Below are positions 15,051 through 22,378 of a stretch of 33,298 nucleotides of DNA, one piece after another. Numbering within the stretch: position 1 is the stretch's first letter; each line of letters begins with the position of its first letter. Where the stretch lies: the NCBI GenBank assembly GCA_016781505.1, contig JADDQF010000035.1, forward strand, positions 39,638-72,935, in the 5' to 3' direction. A program made the translations under genes and the position numbers. The notes under the pieces are model-generated. The model was not told the DNA's origin. It was given only the letters and a program-made list of their open reading frames with translations, and made no database searches. This stretch comes from a bacterium (lineage in GTDB: Bacteria > Chloroflexota > Chloroflexia > Chloroflexales > Kallotenuaceae).

Positions 15051-17042
15051 CTAGGGCTTCAGATAGCGCGTGAACCAATCCAGAATATGGTGCATCCGGT
15101 TAACGCGGCGCTGCGGCTGGCCCGAGCGTGGCATCTCGTGGCCTTCGTCGGGGAAGCGCACGAACTTGGTCGGAACGCCTAGCTCAACCAGCGCGGTGTA
15201 GAGCTGCTCGGCCTGCTCGATCGGGCAGCGATGGTCGTTTTCCTGGTGCAAGATCAGCGTCGGCGTTTTGACCTGCTGCACATAGCGAAGCGGCGACTTG
15301 GACATCAGCAGCTCTTCGTCGGTCCAGGGCAGGCCGCCATACTCATCGCGGCTAAACTCCGGCCCGATATCGCTCGTACCGGCAAACGAGAGCAGATTGC
15401 AGATCGAGCGCTGGGTGCAGGCAGCGGCGAAGCGATCCGTATGGGTGATCGCCCAGTTGGTCATAAAGCCGCCGTATGAGCCGCCCATAATGCCCATCCG
15501 TGCCGCATCGACCCACGCCCAGCCCGCGGCGACATCGGCCGCGTGCAGAATATCCGCATAATCCTTCTCGCCGAAATGCTGCCGCACGGCGGCGGCAAAC
15601 TGCTGGCCATACGAGGCCGAGCCGCGCGGATTGGTATAAAAGAGGCCAAAGCCAGCCGCGGCCAGAACCTGAAACTCATGGAAAAAGGCGTTGCCATAGG
15701 CGAGATGCGGCCCGCCGTGCACATACAAAATCAAGGGGTGTTGCCCGTCATCGGCTGCAGCAGGGCGAATAAACCAGCCTTCGATCTCCCAATCATCAGC
15801 GCCCTTGAAGCGGATATGTTCGGGCGGCAGAATTTGATAGGTGCTGAAAAAGGCGTCACCTGCTTTGGAGCGACGGGCGAGCTGATGCCCACTGGTGGCA
15901 GTGTAGACTTCGGCGGAGCGTGTGTTGGTCTCACCAGCAAAGGCTAGAGTCGCGCCCTGCTGTGAAAAGCCGACGACCGACAGGCCGGACGTGTTAAGCT
16001 GCTCAATGTCACCGCCCTCGGCGCTTACCCGATACAGGCCGGTGCGGCCTTGTACCATCGCGGCAAATGTGATGCGGGATTGGTTATCCCAGGCCGGCCG
16101 GAGGGGCGTCGAGCTCAGATGGGTGTCGCTCGTCGGCATGCCCCCGACATGGCCGTCAAAGCTGGGGGTCAAACAGTGCGTGGCGCCATCGGCAAGCTTA
16201 ATCTGCCACAGCTTTTGAGTCGTCGCGGCGCCCTGTTCGCGTGCATGACCGACATAGGCCAATGCTGCACCATCGGGACTCCAAGCATAGTTGTAGATCG
16301 AGGCAACCCCGCCTGTTAGCTGCCGGAGCCCTTCGCCGCCAGCGCTGACCACAAAAATATCGGAGACCCACGAGGTCTCGGGGGTCTCCTCGTTCTGGCT
16401 CAAAAACGCGATGTGGTGACCATCCGGACTCCAACGGGGAGTGCGCACTTCACGCTCACGCGTGGTCAGCCGCACACAGTCCGAGCCGTCACGCCCAACG
16501 CGGTAAAGCTGCGCCCGCCGCTCATCATAAAATCCCACGTTATCGTACTTGATCGGCAGCCGTCCTGCGTACACCTTTTCGTCGTGTAGTTCGGCGTGCC
16601 GCTGCGCAGCCTGGTCTTTATGCCCCAAGGACGTGAAGCAAAAAAGCTGGCCGGAAGGATGCCAATCATACTCAGCCACGCCCTCAGACAACTCGTCCGT
16701 CTTGGTTATCTGCTCGGCTTCCCCACCTGCAAGCCGGAGCACAAACAGCTGGGGCTTGTCGCCGTCGCGGGTCGAGATAAAGGCGAGCTCCTGCCCATTG
16801 GGCGACCAGCGTGGCGCCGAGTCGCTGCCGACGGAGCTAAACGTCAGGCGGCGTGGCGCTGCGTCTGGACCGGAACTAAGGTAGATCGCCGAGCGATACG
16901 CCGGCCGCCGCTTGCCATCTTTTTCGATCTCTTCGATCCAACGTTCCACATAGGCTACGGCTTGACCATCCGGCGCCAGCTGGGGATCTGCGACCAAGCG
17001 CAGCTCAAACAACGACTCAGGCGTGCAATGTTGTTCGGCCAC
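15051..17042 (-). CDS. S9 family peptidase (acylaminoacyl/prolyl oligopeptidase-like)
   Basis: A 663-residue two-domain serine peptidase. Residues 1-400 form a beta-propeller made of TolB/PD40-like repeats (R-W-S-P-N-G-Q-E-L-A-F, R-W-S-P-D-G-H-H-I-A-F, A-W-S-P-D-G-A-A-L-A-Y), which restricts access to small peptides. The C-terminal alpha/beta-hydrolase has G-G-S-Y-G-G (Ser522), L-H-Q-E-N-D-H-R (Asp603) and D-E-G-H-E-M (His635). Such enzymes remove acylated amino acids or cut short peptides in the cytoplasm; no signal peptide is present. The start is GTG 17042, five bases after a run of GAGGAGGAG. It lies 56 bp downstream of the O-antigen-ligase-like gene and faces the ligase cluster, whose product it might process. 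Confidence 0.95.
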   Translation of the reverse strand: MAEQHCTPESLFELRLVADPQLAPDGQAVAYVERWIEEIEKDGKRRPAYRSAIYLSSGPDAAPRRLTFSSVGSDSAPRWSPNGQELAFISTRDGDKPQLFVLRLAGGEAEQITKTDELSEGVAEYDWHPSGQLFCFTSLGHKDQAAQRHAELHDEKVYAGRLPIKYDNVGFYDERRAQLYRVGRDGSDCVRLTTREREVRTPRWSPDGHHIAFLSQNEETPETSWVSDIFVVSAGGEGLRQLTGGVASIYNYAWSPDGAALAYVGHAREQGAATTQKLWQIKLADGATHCLTPSFDGHVGGMPTSDTHLSSTPLRPAWDNQSRITFAAMVQGRTGLYRVSAEGGDIEQLNTSGLSVVGFSQQGATLAFAGETNTRSAEVYTATSGHQLARRSKAGDAFFSTYQILPPEHIRFKGADDWEIEGWFIRPAAADDGQHPLILYVHGGPHLAYGNAFFHEFQVLAAAGFGLFYTNPRGSASYGQQFAAAVRQHFGEKDYADILHAADVAAGWAWVDAARMGIMGGSYGGFMTNWAITHTDRFAAACTQRSICNLLSFAGTSDIGPEFSRDEYGGLPWTDEELLMSKSPLRYVQQVKTPTLILHQENDHRCPIEQAEQLYTALVELGVPTKFVRFPDEGHEMPRSGQPQRRVNRMHHILDWFTRYLKP

Positions 17043-17098
17043 TTCTCCTCCTCCTCATGGCAGTGCCACATGTCGAACGTACCACCAATCGTTGGGCA

Positions 17099-18583
17099 TC
17101 ATCCCGCGCCAGCAATGTGCCGGCCTGCGCTCTCATCCACCACATCGTCGCGCACCAGCACCATGCCCAGACCGAGCACACCCCACAACAGCGCGACCAT
17201 GTGCGAAAACTCGATATTAAAATAGTAATGATCGAGCAGCCCGACGGCTAGCGCGGCCAGTACGCCCGCCTGAACGCCGAGCAAGAGTGCCGCCCGCTCC
17301 TCGTCGATGCGTGGGAGTGCCCGCAACGTTAGCACAAAGAACGCCGCCATCGTACCCAAAAACAGCAGCAGTCCGACGAGGCCAATCCGCTGACCCATCG
17401 CCAAATAGATCGATGACACGCCAGTGACCAAGCCAAGCTCGGGAGCACCGCCAAAGCCGACGCCGAAGATGGGATAGCGCCGAATAATTTCGATGGCATT
17501 GCGATACTCAGCCAGCCGCATTTGATTGGCCTGATCGCGGAACTGGATACCCGCGGTGACGCGTTCCACAAAGGCATCGCCCACGCCCAGCCCGAAGATA
17601 GCAACCAGACCGACGACAGCCGCCGCACCGATCACCCACCATAGCCGCCGCTCACGCACGATCGCCAGAAACAGCGTGGCGACAACCAACCCGCCGAGCG
17701 CGGCGCGGGACTGCGTCAGCAGCGTGCAGAGCGCCATGCTGCCCGCCGCAGCCAGCATAAACCAGCGCGGCAGCACCGGCCGCCGGGCCCAGAGCTGAGC
17801 GGCGGTCAGCGCACAAACCAGCGCCAGCGCACCGCCAAAGCTATTGGGGTCGACCGACGTACCAATGGCTCGCTCCACACCATTGGGATCGTCCTCCACG
17901 TAGCGTAGCACACGGCCCGTTGTGGGATACCCCAGCCGTCCCAGAGCAATGAGCAGCCGGAGCGCGGCAAAATCGTTCAGGGCATACAGGCCAAGGCCAA
18001 TCAGCGCGGCCAGGGCACCTCCGATGATCAGCCAGCGCATTGCCTGCCGTAGTTGTGCGCGGGTGCGTACGACGTTGAGCACGCCCCAAAAGAGCAGCAC
18101 ACCCAGAAAGAACTTCAGGTAATTGTGGAGCGTCAGGTTATCGGGCAGACCGCCCGCGCCCAGCACAAGGGCAAACAGCGTTAGGCCGAGCCAGGCTGCA
18201 ACCAGGCCACCCAGCGGCGACAGCCGGAGGTCGAGGTCGGGCACCGCCAGCACGCGCAAGGTAGCAATGCCCAACAGCGCGATCAAGGCCAACTCCAAAA
18301 ACGTCGGCGTGATGGCGATCTTAAAGGGAAGGGCACCGAACGGCAGCAACAAGATCGCGGCAAAGACCGCGGCCAGGCCAAGGTCGGTGGAACGCAGAAC
18401 AGCAAAACCGAGCAGGCCGGCAACCAACGCAGCAAAGCCGAGCCAGAAAGGGCCGAAGCTCACGCTCGCGCCCGCCAGCAGCCCGAGCAGCAAGCAAAGG
18501 CTCAGCAGGGCAACCGTGCGGAGAAGAGAATGCTCGCGGAATGTGGCGGCAAGCGACGGCCGGGAAGTGGAAGATACACGCAT
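17099..18583 (-). CDS. O-antigen ligase/polymerase-like membrane protein
   Basis: A 494-residue integral membrane protein with about 11-13 hydrophobic helices. It shows the Wzy_C/O-antigen-ligase pattern: S-V-D-P-N-S-F-G-G near the middle, then L-T-Q-S-R-A-A-L-G-G, a large loop containing R-L-A-E-Y-R-N-A-I-E-I-I-R-R-Y-P-I-F-G-V-G-F-G-G, and closing helices. Members polymerise or transfer surface polysaccharides at the outer face of the membrane. No glycosyltransferases are adjacent, so the glycan is unknown. The ATG at 18583 has no ribosome site and is immediately preceded by TATAAT on the minus strand, so the start is less certain than the rest. The cytoplasmic C-terminus is short and acidic. 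Confidence 0.85.
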   Translation of the reverse strand: MRVSSTSRPSLAATFREHSLLRTVALLSLCLLLGLLAGASVSFGPFWLGFAALVAGLLGFAVLRSTDLGLAAVFAAILLLPFGALPFKIAITPTFLELALIALLGIATLRVLAVPDLDLRLSPLGGLVAAWLGLTLFALVLGAGGLPDNLTLHNYLKFFLGVLLFWGVLNVVRTRAQLRQAMRWLIIGGALAALIGLGLYALNDFAALRLLIALGRLGYPTTGRVLRYVEDDPNGVERAIGTSVDPNSFGGALALVCALTAAQLWARRPVLPRWFMLAAAGSMALCTLLTQSRAALGGLVVATLFLAIVRERRLWWVIGAAAVVGLVAIFGLGVGDAFVERVTAGIQFRDQANQMRLAEYRNAIEIIRRYPIFGVGFGGAPELGLVTGVSSIYLAMGQRIGLVGLLLFLGTMAAFFVLTLRALPRIDEERAALLLGVQAGVLAALAVGLLDHYYFNIEFSHMVALLWGVLGLGMVLVRDDVVDESAGRHIAGAG

Positions 18584-18611
18584 ATTATAGTTTAGGCTGG
18601 ATATATGAAAC

Positions 18612-18655
18612 TAGTGATCGTGAATGAGGCGGTTGTACCTCATCCACGATCACTA
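18612..18655 (-). terminator. Terminator of corA
   Basis: A long hairpin: 11 bp (18612-18622 with 18645-18655), one mismatch, then 6 bp (18624-18629 with 18638-18643) around an 8-base loop. It begins 18 bp after the corA stop on the minus strand and is followed by GTTTCAT, a weak U tract. It separates corA from the membrane-protein gene. Confidence 0.8.
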
Positions 18656-18673
18656 ATCCAAAAACCAGAAATA

Positions 18674-19657
18674 TTAAATCCAGCCTTTGTACCGAAAATA
18701 GGCCATCATGCTGGCTGCAGCCAAAAGCATATAGCCAACCACGAGCAGAAAGGCAAACGGGTGCTCGCCAAAGGGCAAGGCCACGTTCATGCCGTACACG
18801 CTGGCAACCAGCGTCATGGGCAGCAGCACAACCGAGATCACCGTCAGGATTTTCATGACCTCGTTGATCCGATGGGAGGTGAGGCTATCAAGGGTATCGT
18901 TGAGCCCTTCAATAATTTCTTTGTCGTCTTCGAGCATGTCCCATTGTTTGCCTAGATGATCCAGGATGTCCCCGAAATAAATGTCTTCGTCTAGGCGCAA
19001 AAACGCGCGCTCGCGGCTTTCCAGCTGTCGGAGGACGGGCAAGTTGGGCTTGATGATCCGGCGCAGGGTGATAATATCGCGCCGCACAAAGCTTAAATCC
19101 TGCACCAGCGAACGTACATTGCGGTCGAAAATGCCATGCTCAATTCGCTCGATATGCTCGTCGATCTTGTTGAGCAGCGGGAATCCATAGTCTACCAGCC
19201 GGTCGATGATGCGATACAGCAGGTAGCCCGAGCCACGCCCCATCAGCCGGCTCGTCACCTGCTCGTCGGACTGGGCCAGGCTAAACGTTTGCAGGAGCGG
19301 CTTGAGCGAGCCATCGTGGACAGTAATCACGTAGCCCCGGCCCACAAAGATATCGACTTCGGCGGGATCGGTGTGCCGCGTCTGTTTATTGAAGATCGGG
19401 AAATGCAGCACCAAAAAGAGATACCCCTCGTCGGCGTACTCGTCGAGCTTTGGCCGCTGCACCTTGCTAAGGCAGTCGTCAAGCGTCAGCGCATGAAAAT
19501 GATGCGACTGCCGCAGATCGTTCATCTCGGTCGGCGTTGGTTGCCGAATATCGATCCATTGCAGGTCGCCATGCTTAATCGTTTGTACCCGCGCCGATGG
19601 CTTTGCTGCAGGGGACGGCGCTTCAGTTTTCGCTGGACGAAGTTGTCTAACGGCCAT
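18674..19657 (-). CDS. corA: CorA-family magnesium/cobalt transporter
   Basis: A 327-residue CorA-type divalent-cation channel. The large cytoplasmic N-terminal alpha/beta funnel contains W-I-D-I-R-Q-P-T, D-D-C-L-S and the long helix with R-R-D-I-I-T-L-R-R. Two C-terminal transmembrane helices (about 265-285 and 300-320) flank the signature Y-G-M-N, the pore selectivity motif. It forms a pentamer and brings Mg2+ (also Co2+ or Ni2+) into the cell. The ATG at 19657 is chosen because GAGG stands five bases before it; a GTG at 19678 in the same frame has poorer spacing. Its A is shared with the TGA of an upstream ORF (TGATG), a coupling arrangement. The transcript probably carries a 310-330 nt leader. 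Confidence 0.95.
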   Translation of the reverse strand: MAVRQLRPAKTEAPSPAAKPSARVQTIKHGDLQWIDIRQPTPTEMNDLRQSHHFHALTLDDCLSKVQRPKLDEYADEGYLFLVLHFPIFNKQTRHTDPAEVDIFVGRGYVITVHDGSLKPLLQTFSLAQSDEQVTSRLMGRGSGYLLYRIIDRLVDYGFPLLNKIDEHIERIEHGIFDRNVRSLVQDLSFVRRDIITLRRIIKPNLPVLRQLESRERAFLRLDEDIYFGDILDHLGKQWDMLEDDKEIIEGLNDTLDSLTSHRINEVMKILTVISVVLLPMTLVASVYGMNVALPFGEHPFAFLLVVGYMLLAAASMMAYFRYKGWI

Positions 19658-19857
19658 CACACCCTCGCTTCTATGCACACCCTCGCCGTTTGGGGCGCTT
19701 CGTAAAACTGTCTCACCCGAACATACAATGGCTTCAGCACGCCGCCCATGCTCAACTCAATGCCACCCAGGGGCGAAATCGCCGGTGCCGTGCGGTGTTG
19801 CAAGACCAAGCTTGTACGCGATACCAATTGCCATGCACTCCGTACCACCGCAAGCAC
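19657..19857 (-). CDS. Possible corA leader peptide
   Basis: An open frame inside the corA leader ends in TGA overlapping the corA ATG (TGATG). From GTG 19857 it gives 66 residues; from ATG 19749 it gives 30 residues, beginning M-G-G-V-L-K-P-L-Y and ending C-I-E-A-R-V. The ribosome sites are weak. Leader ORFs control Mg2+ transporter genes in enterobacteria (corL, mgtL); similarity here is by position only. It may be chance. Confidence 0.3.
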   Translation of the reverse strand: MLAVVRSAWQLVSRTSLVLQHRTAPAISPLGGIELSMGGVLKPLYVRVRQFYEAPQTARVCIEARV

Positions 19858-19994
19858 ATGCCCAGCGTTGGTTCACCTACAAGCAGCAGATTGCGAAACA
19901 GAGTGACTTGATCAAAAGCAATACGGCTCACATGCCGTTTCGTAGATGCCCTACAAGCATTGATCGTATGTGCATCATGATTACTCGTCACTAT

Positions 19995-20022
19995 AGCATA
20001 GCTATATTCAACATAATGTCAA
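19995..20022 (-). promoter_or_regulatory. Promoter of corA
   Basis: On the minus strand a perfect TTGACA (20022-20017), a 16-bp spacer, and TATGCT (20000-19995). Transcription would start near 19988, giving a leader of about 330 nt to the ATG at 19657. Confidence 0.6.
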
Positions 20023-20123
20023 ACGTTTTTGTGCGTGAATTGACTAAATAAACATTACAACTACATTAAACATCGCATGGAGTTATGGTCTTGCCGCGCT
20101 GGCCAATGGCAGCAATCGTCTGG

Positions 20124-20132
20124 TGCTATACT
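20124..20132 (+). promoter_or_regulatory. Extended -10 of propeller protein gene
   Basis: TGC-TATACT lies 25 bp before the ATG at 20158; the leader would be under 20 nt. No clear -35 at 17 bp. Confidence 0.45.
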
Positions 20133-20157
20133 GTTTGGTAGTGGAAGGAGGGCGGCC

Positions 20158-21369
20158 ATGCGGCGGCTATTGTTAGCCTTCGGAGCATTGGTGGTAGTGG
20201 CGTTCGGCAGCGCAGGCGCAAGCGCATGGTGGTACACGGCGCGGACGTTTGAGCGCTGGCCGATCCTTGTGCAACAAAGCAATGGTAATTTGCTGCTCGC
20301 CGACCAGTTCGGCAAGACGCGGCCGCTGACCACGGATGCCGATGGACAAACGCTTTCGTACTTATTCGCCACTCCCGCTCCGGATGGGCGCAGCGTTGCA
20401 ACGGTAGCCGTACGGAACAGTGCGCAGGATCCCTCGGCCGCGCTGATGGTGCATCGGCTAGCTGGGCCGCCGATCACGCTCTACGACGAGGCCGGCAGCA
20501 GTCCTTTTTATCTTTCCTGGTCGCCCGACAGTCAGAAGCTAGCGTTTTTGGCCAGCAGTGAGACGGGCATGACGCTTCATGCAGTATCGAGCAGCGGCGG
20601 CGAAACCAGCAAGCGGATTGCGCCGGGCCAGCCCTCGTACTTTGCCTGGGCGCCCAACAGCGACCGAATGATCTTGCACATCGGCGGCGGCACACCGCTT
20701 GATGGGCTCTTCTTGTATGAATGGGGCGCGAACAAACCCACCCGGATCAAGGCAACACCGGCCTTGTTCAACGCTCCAAGCTGGTTACCGAATGGCGAGG
20801 CTGCGATTGTTGCCCTCCAACAACCATCCGGCGCAACACTTGCCACGGTCGACACCCAGGGTACGATTGTGCAGCGGATTGCCGATCTGCATGGAGGAAC
20901 ACTGTTTGTGCCCTCGCCCGACGCATCACAGATCGCCTATATTGCACTCGCCGGCAATATACCGGGACAACTCCATGTTGTGCGCAGCGACGGCAGTGAT
21001 GACCGCAGCTTCGCGCCGGCGCCAACCTTTGCGTTCTTCTGGTCACCCCAGGGCGACAAACTCGCCTTCCTGAGCTTTGATGAAGAGATCCGAGCCATCA
21101 GCACCCGCCAAGAGTTTCCAGCCGTGCGCTGGAACGTTTTGACTTTGGCAACCGGCAAGGTACAGCCCTTCGAGCCGTTTCAACCCTCCATAAACTTTAT
21201 CAACCTATTACCGTACTTCGACCAATACGCGCAGTCTATTCGACTATGGAATGCGAGCGGTACCCAACTGCTGTATGCGTCGACCAATGGGGTGCATACC
21301 CTCGATGTAACGACCGGCCAGGAACAACGAGTGAGCGATGGCGTCATGGGTATGTGGATGGAGCCTTAG
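20158..21369 (+). CDS. Membrane-anchored TolB/PD40-like propeller protein
   Basis: A 403-residue protein with one N-terminal hydrophobic helix (L-L-L-A-F-G-A-L-V-V-V-A-F) followed by an extracytoplasmic beta-propeller. Blades carry the W-S-P-D-S-Q-K-L-A-F-L, W-A-P-N-S-D-R, P-S-P-D-A-S-Q-I-A-Y-I and W-S-P-Q-G-D-K-L-A-F-L motifs typical of TolB-type repeats. No lipobox is seen, so the helix is an anchor or an uncleaved signal. No catalytic domain is attached, unlike the S9 peptidase at 15051. Role unknown; such propellers bind proteins or peptides in the envelope. The ATG at 20158 has AAGGAGG upstream; the longer open frame from 20077 crosses the promoter. Confidence 0.85.
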   Translation: MRRLLLAFGALVVVAFGSAGASAWWYTARTFERWPILVQQSNGNLLLADQFGKTRPLTTDADGQTLSYLFATPAPDGRSVATVAVRNSAQDPSAALMVHRLAGPPITLYDEAGSSPFYLSWSPDSQKLAFLASSETGMTLHAVSSSGGETSKRIAPGQPSYFAWAPNSDRMILHIGGGTPLDGLFLYEWGANKPTRIKATPALFNAPSWLPNGEAAIVALQQPSGATLATVDTQGTIVQRIADLHGGTLFVPSPDASQIAYIALAGNIPGQLHVVRSDGSDDRSFAPAPTFAFFWSPQGDKLAFLSFDEEIRAISTRQEFPAVRWNVLTLATGKVQPFEPFQPSINFINLLPYFDQYAQSIRLWNASGTQLLYASTNGVHTLDVTTGQEQRVSDGVMGMWMEP

Positions 21370-21509
21370 GCCATGAGCAAGGACGTGTGCAGTGCTGCCC
21401 CAACACAGGTTAGGACCCCTGCTTTTGGCTCCTGCAGGGCGGGCGGCTGATGCGGACGTTGGCTCATGACCGCCAACATTACGGCATTCTATTAAAGAGG
21501 AACACCGGC

Positions 21510-22037
21510 ATGACACGCTGGCCCAACATCGACGACCAGCTCCAGATTGATGCCACAGCCTATGTGTCACCACACGCGCATGTTGGCGGCACGGTTACCC
21601 TCGGCCCCCATGCAAGCGTTTGGCCCATGGCAGTGATTCGTGGCGACGAGGGCGAGATCCGGATTGGGGCACGCACCAACATTCAAGATGGCTGTGTCCT
21701 CCATGCCGACCCCGATGCCTACCTCACGATCGGCAACGACGTTACCCTGGGACATGCGGCTGTGGTGCACGGCTGTACCATCGAAGACAAAGTCTTGATT
21801 GGCATGGGGGCGGTTGTGCTCAACCGAGCGGTGATCGGCACAGGCTCGATTGTTGGCGCCCGCGCTCTGGTGCCGGAGGGCATGGTCGTGCCGCCCGGCT
21901 CGCTGGTGATCGGCGTGCCTGGCATTATTCGTCCACTTCGGCCCGACCAACAGGCCAGAATTGCACCTCCCGCCGAGCATTATGTCGCGCTCAAAGCGTT
22001 GTATCAAGCGCGGGATAAGCGACAACACATTCCTTGA
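21510..22037 (+). CDS. Gamma-class carbonic anhydrase family protein
   Basis: A 175-residue left-handed beta-helix protein with hexapeptide repeats (I-R-I-G-A-R-T-N-I-Q-D-G, L-T-I-G-N-D-V-T-L-G-H). The three zinc-ligand histidines of the Cam/YrdA group are present: His65 (V-L-H-A-D), His82 (L-G-H-A) and His87 (V-V-H-G-C). The acidic proton-shuttle loop of archaeal Cam is absent, as in most short bacterial members, so carbonic anhydrase activity is uncertain. It is trimeric and cytoplasmic by family. The ATG at 21510 follows GAGG with a long 9-base spacer. The gene end overlaps the -35 of the riboflavin operon promoter. Confidence 0.92.
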   Translation: MTRWPNIDDQLQIDATAYVSPHAHVGGTVTLGPHASVWPMAVIRGDEGEIRIGARTNIQDGCVLHADPDAYLTIGNDVTLGHAAVVHGCTIEDKVLIGMGAVVLNRAVIGTGSIVGARALVPEGMVVPPGSLVIGVPGIIRPLRPDQQARIAPPAEHYVALKALYQARDKRQHIP

Positions 22038-22062
22038 CGCCCACAGGTGATCGTGCTACGCT
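22034..22062 (+). promoter_or_regulatory. Promoter of riboflavin operon
   Basis: TTGACG (22034-22039), a 17-bp spacer ending TGC, then TACGCT (22057-22062). The -35 contains the TGA stop of the carbonic anhydrase gene. Start near 22070, just before the FMN riboswitch. Confidence 0.65.
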
Positions 22063-22074
22063 TCACAATAGTCA

Positions 22075-22211
22075 AACCTTCAGGGCAGGGTGTAATTCCC
22101 TACCGGCGGTAAGGCGCAGCACGCCAAGCCCGCGACCCGTCTCAGCACTGCTGAGCGGTGGATCTGGTGCAAAGCCAGGGCCGACGGTTATAGTCCGGAT
22201 GGAAGAAGGTT
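22075..22211 (+). promoter_or_regulatory. FMN riboswitch (RFN element)
   Basis: All conserved RFN blocks appear in order: CAGGGCAGGGTG, CCCTACCGGCGGT, AGCCCGCGACCCG, a variable hairpin (CAGCACTGCTGAG), TGGATCTGGTG, GCCAGGGCCGACGGT, AGTCCGGATG and a final GAAGAAGG pairing with the start. It binds flavin mononucleotide. FMN binding should favour the terminator at 22310 and reduce expression of ribD-ribE-ribBA-ribH and the phosphatase. Confidence 0.97.
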
Positions 22212-22309
22212 GGCGGCACATGTTGCTCAAGAGTCTGGTATGGGCCAGGCTTATTAGGCGTTAGCATCGGCTTTCAAAGACGGTGCAATGCCGTCCTTGC
22301 CTGTGCATC

Positions 22310-22347
22310 AAGCCCTGAAGGTACAAGACCTTTGGGGCTTTTTGTTG
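22310..22347 (+). terminator. Riboswitch-controlled terminator
   Basis: A 13-bp stem with two G-T pairs (22310-22322 with 22328-22340), a 5-base loop and a TTTTTGTTG tail, about 100 bp after the aptamer and 32 bp before ribD. The intervening 22212-22309, including a small GACGG...CCGTC hairpin, is the likely antiterminator region. Confidence 0.9.
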
Positions 22348-22378
22348 TGCCGCGAAGGGCAGGACCACAGGGTGAGCG

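Larger units (their letters stand above)
19658..20157. other. 500-bp divergent intergenic region
   Basis: Between corA (minus) and the propeller gene (plus). The corA-proximal 310 bp is the presumed transcribed leader and has average GC with several short stems (ACGGC...GCCGT at 19923-19938). The 19960-20080 stretch is clearly AT-rich and holds the corA promoter. I recognise no riboswitch class, including the M-box, and no tRNA. Frames open on both strands have no recognisable product. Confidence 0.5.

Noticed and set aside
19679-19988. M-box magnesium riboswitch upstream of corA
   Set aside because: The conserved M-box sequence blocks are not found in the leader on the minus strand.
19752-19991. 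79-codon minus-strand frame in the corA leader
   Set aside because: It starts with GTG at the predicted transcription start, has no ribosome site and shows no known similarity; the frame ending at the corA start is more interesting.
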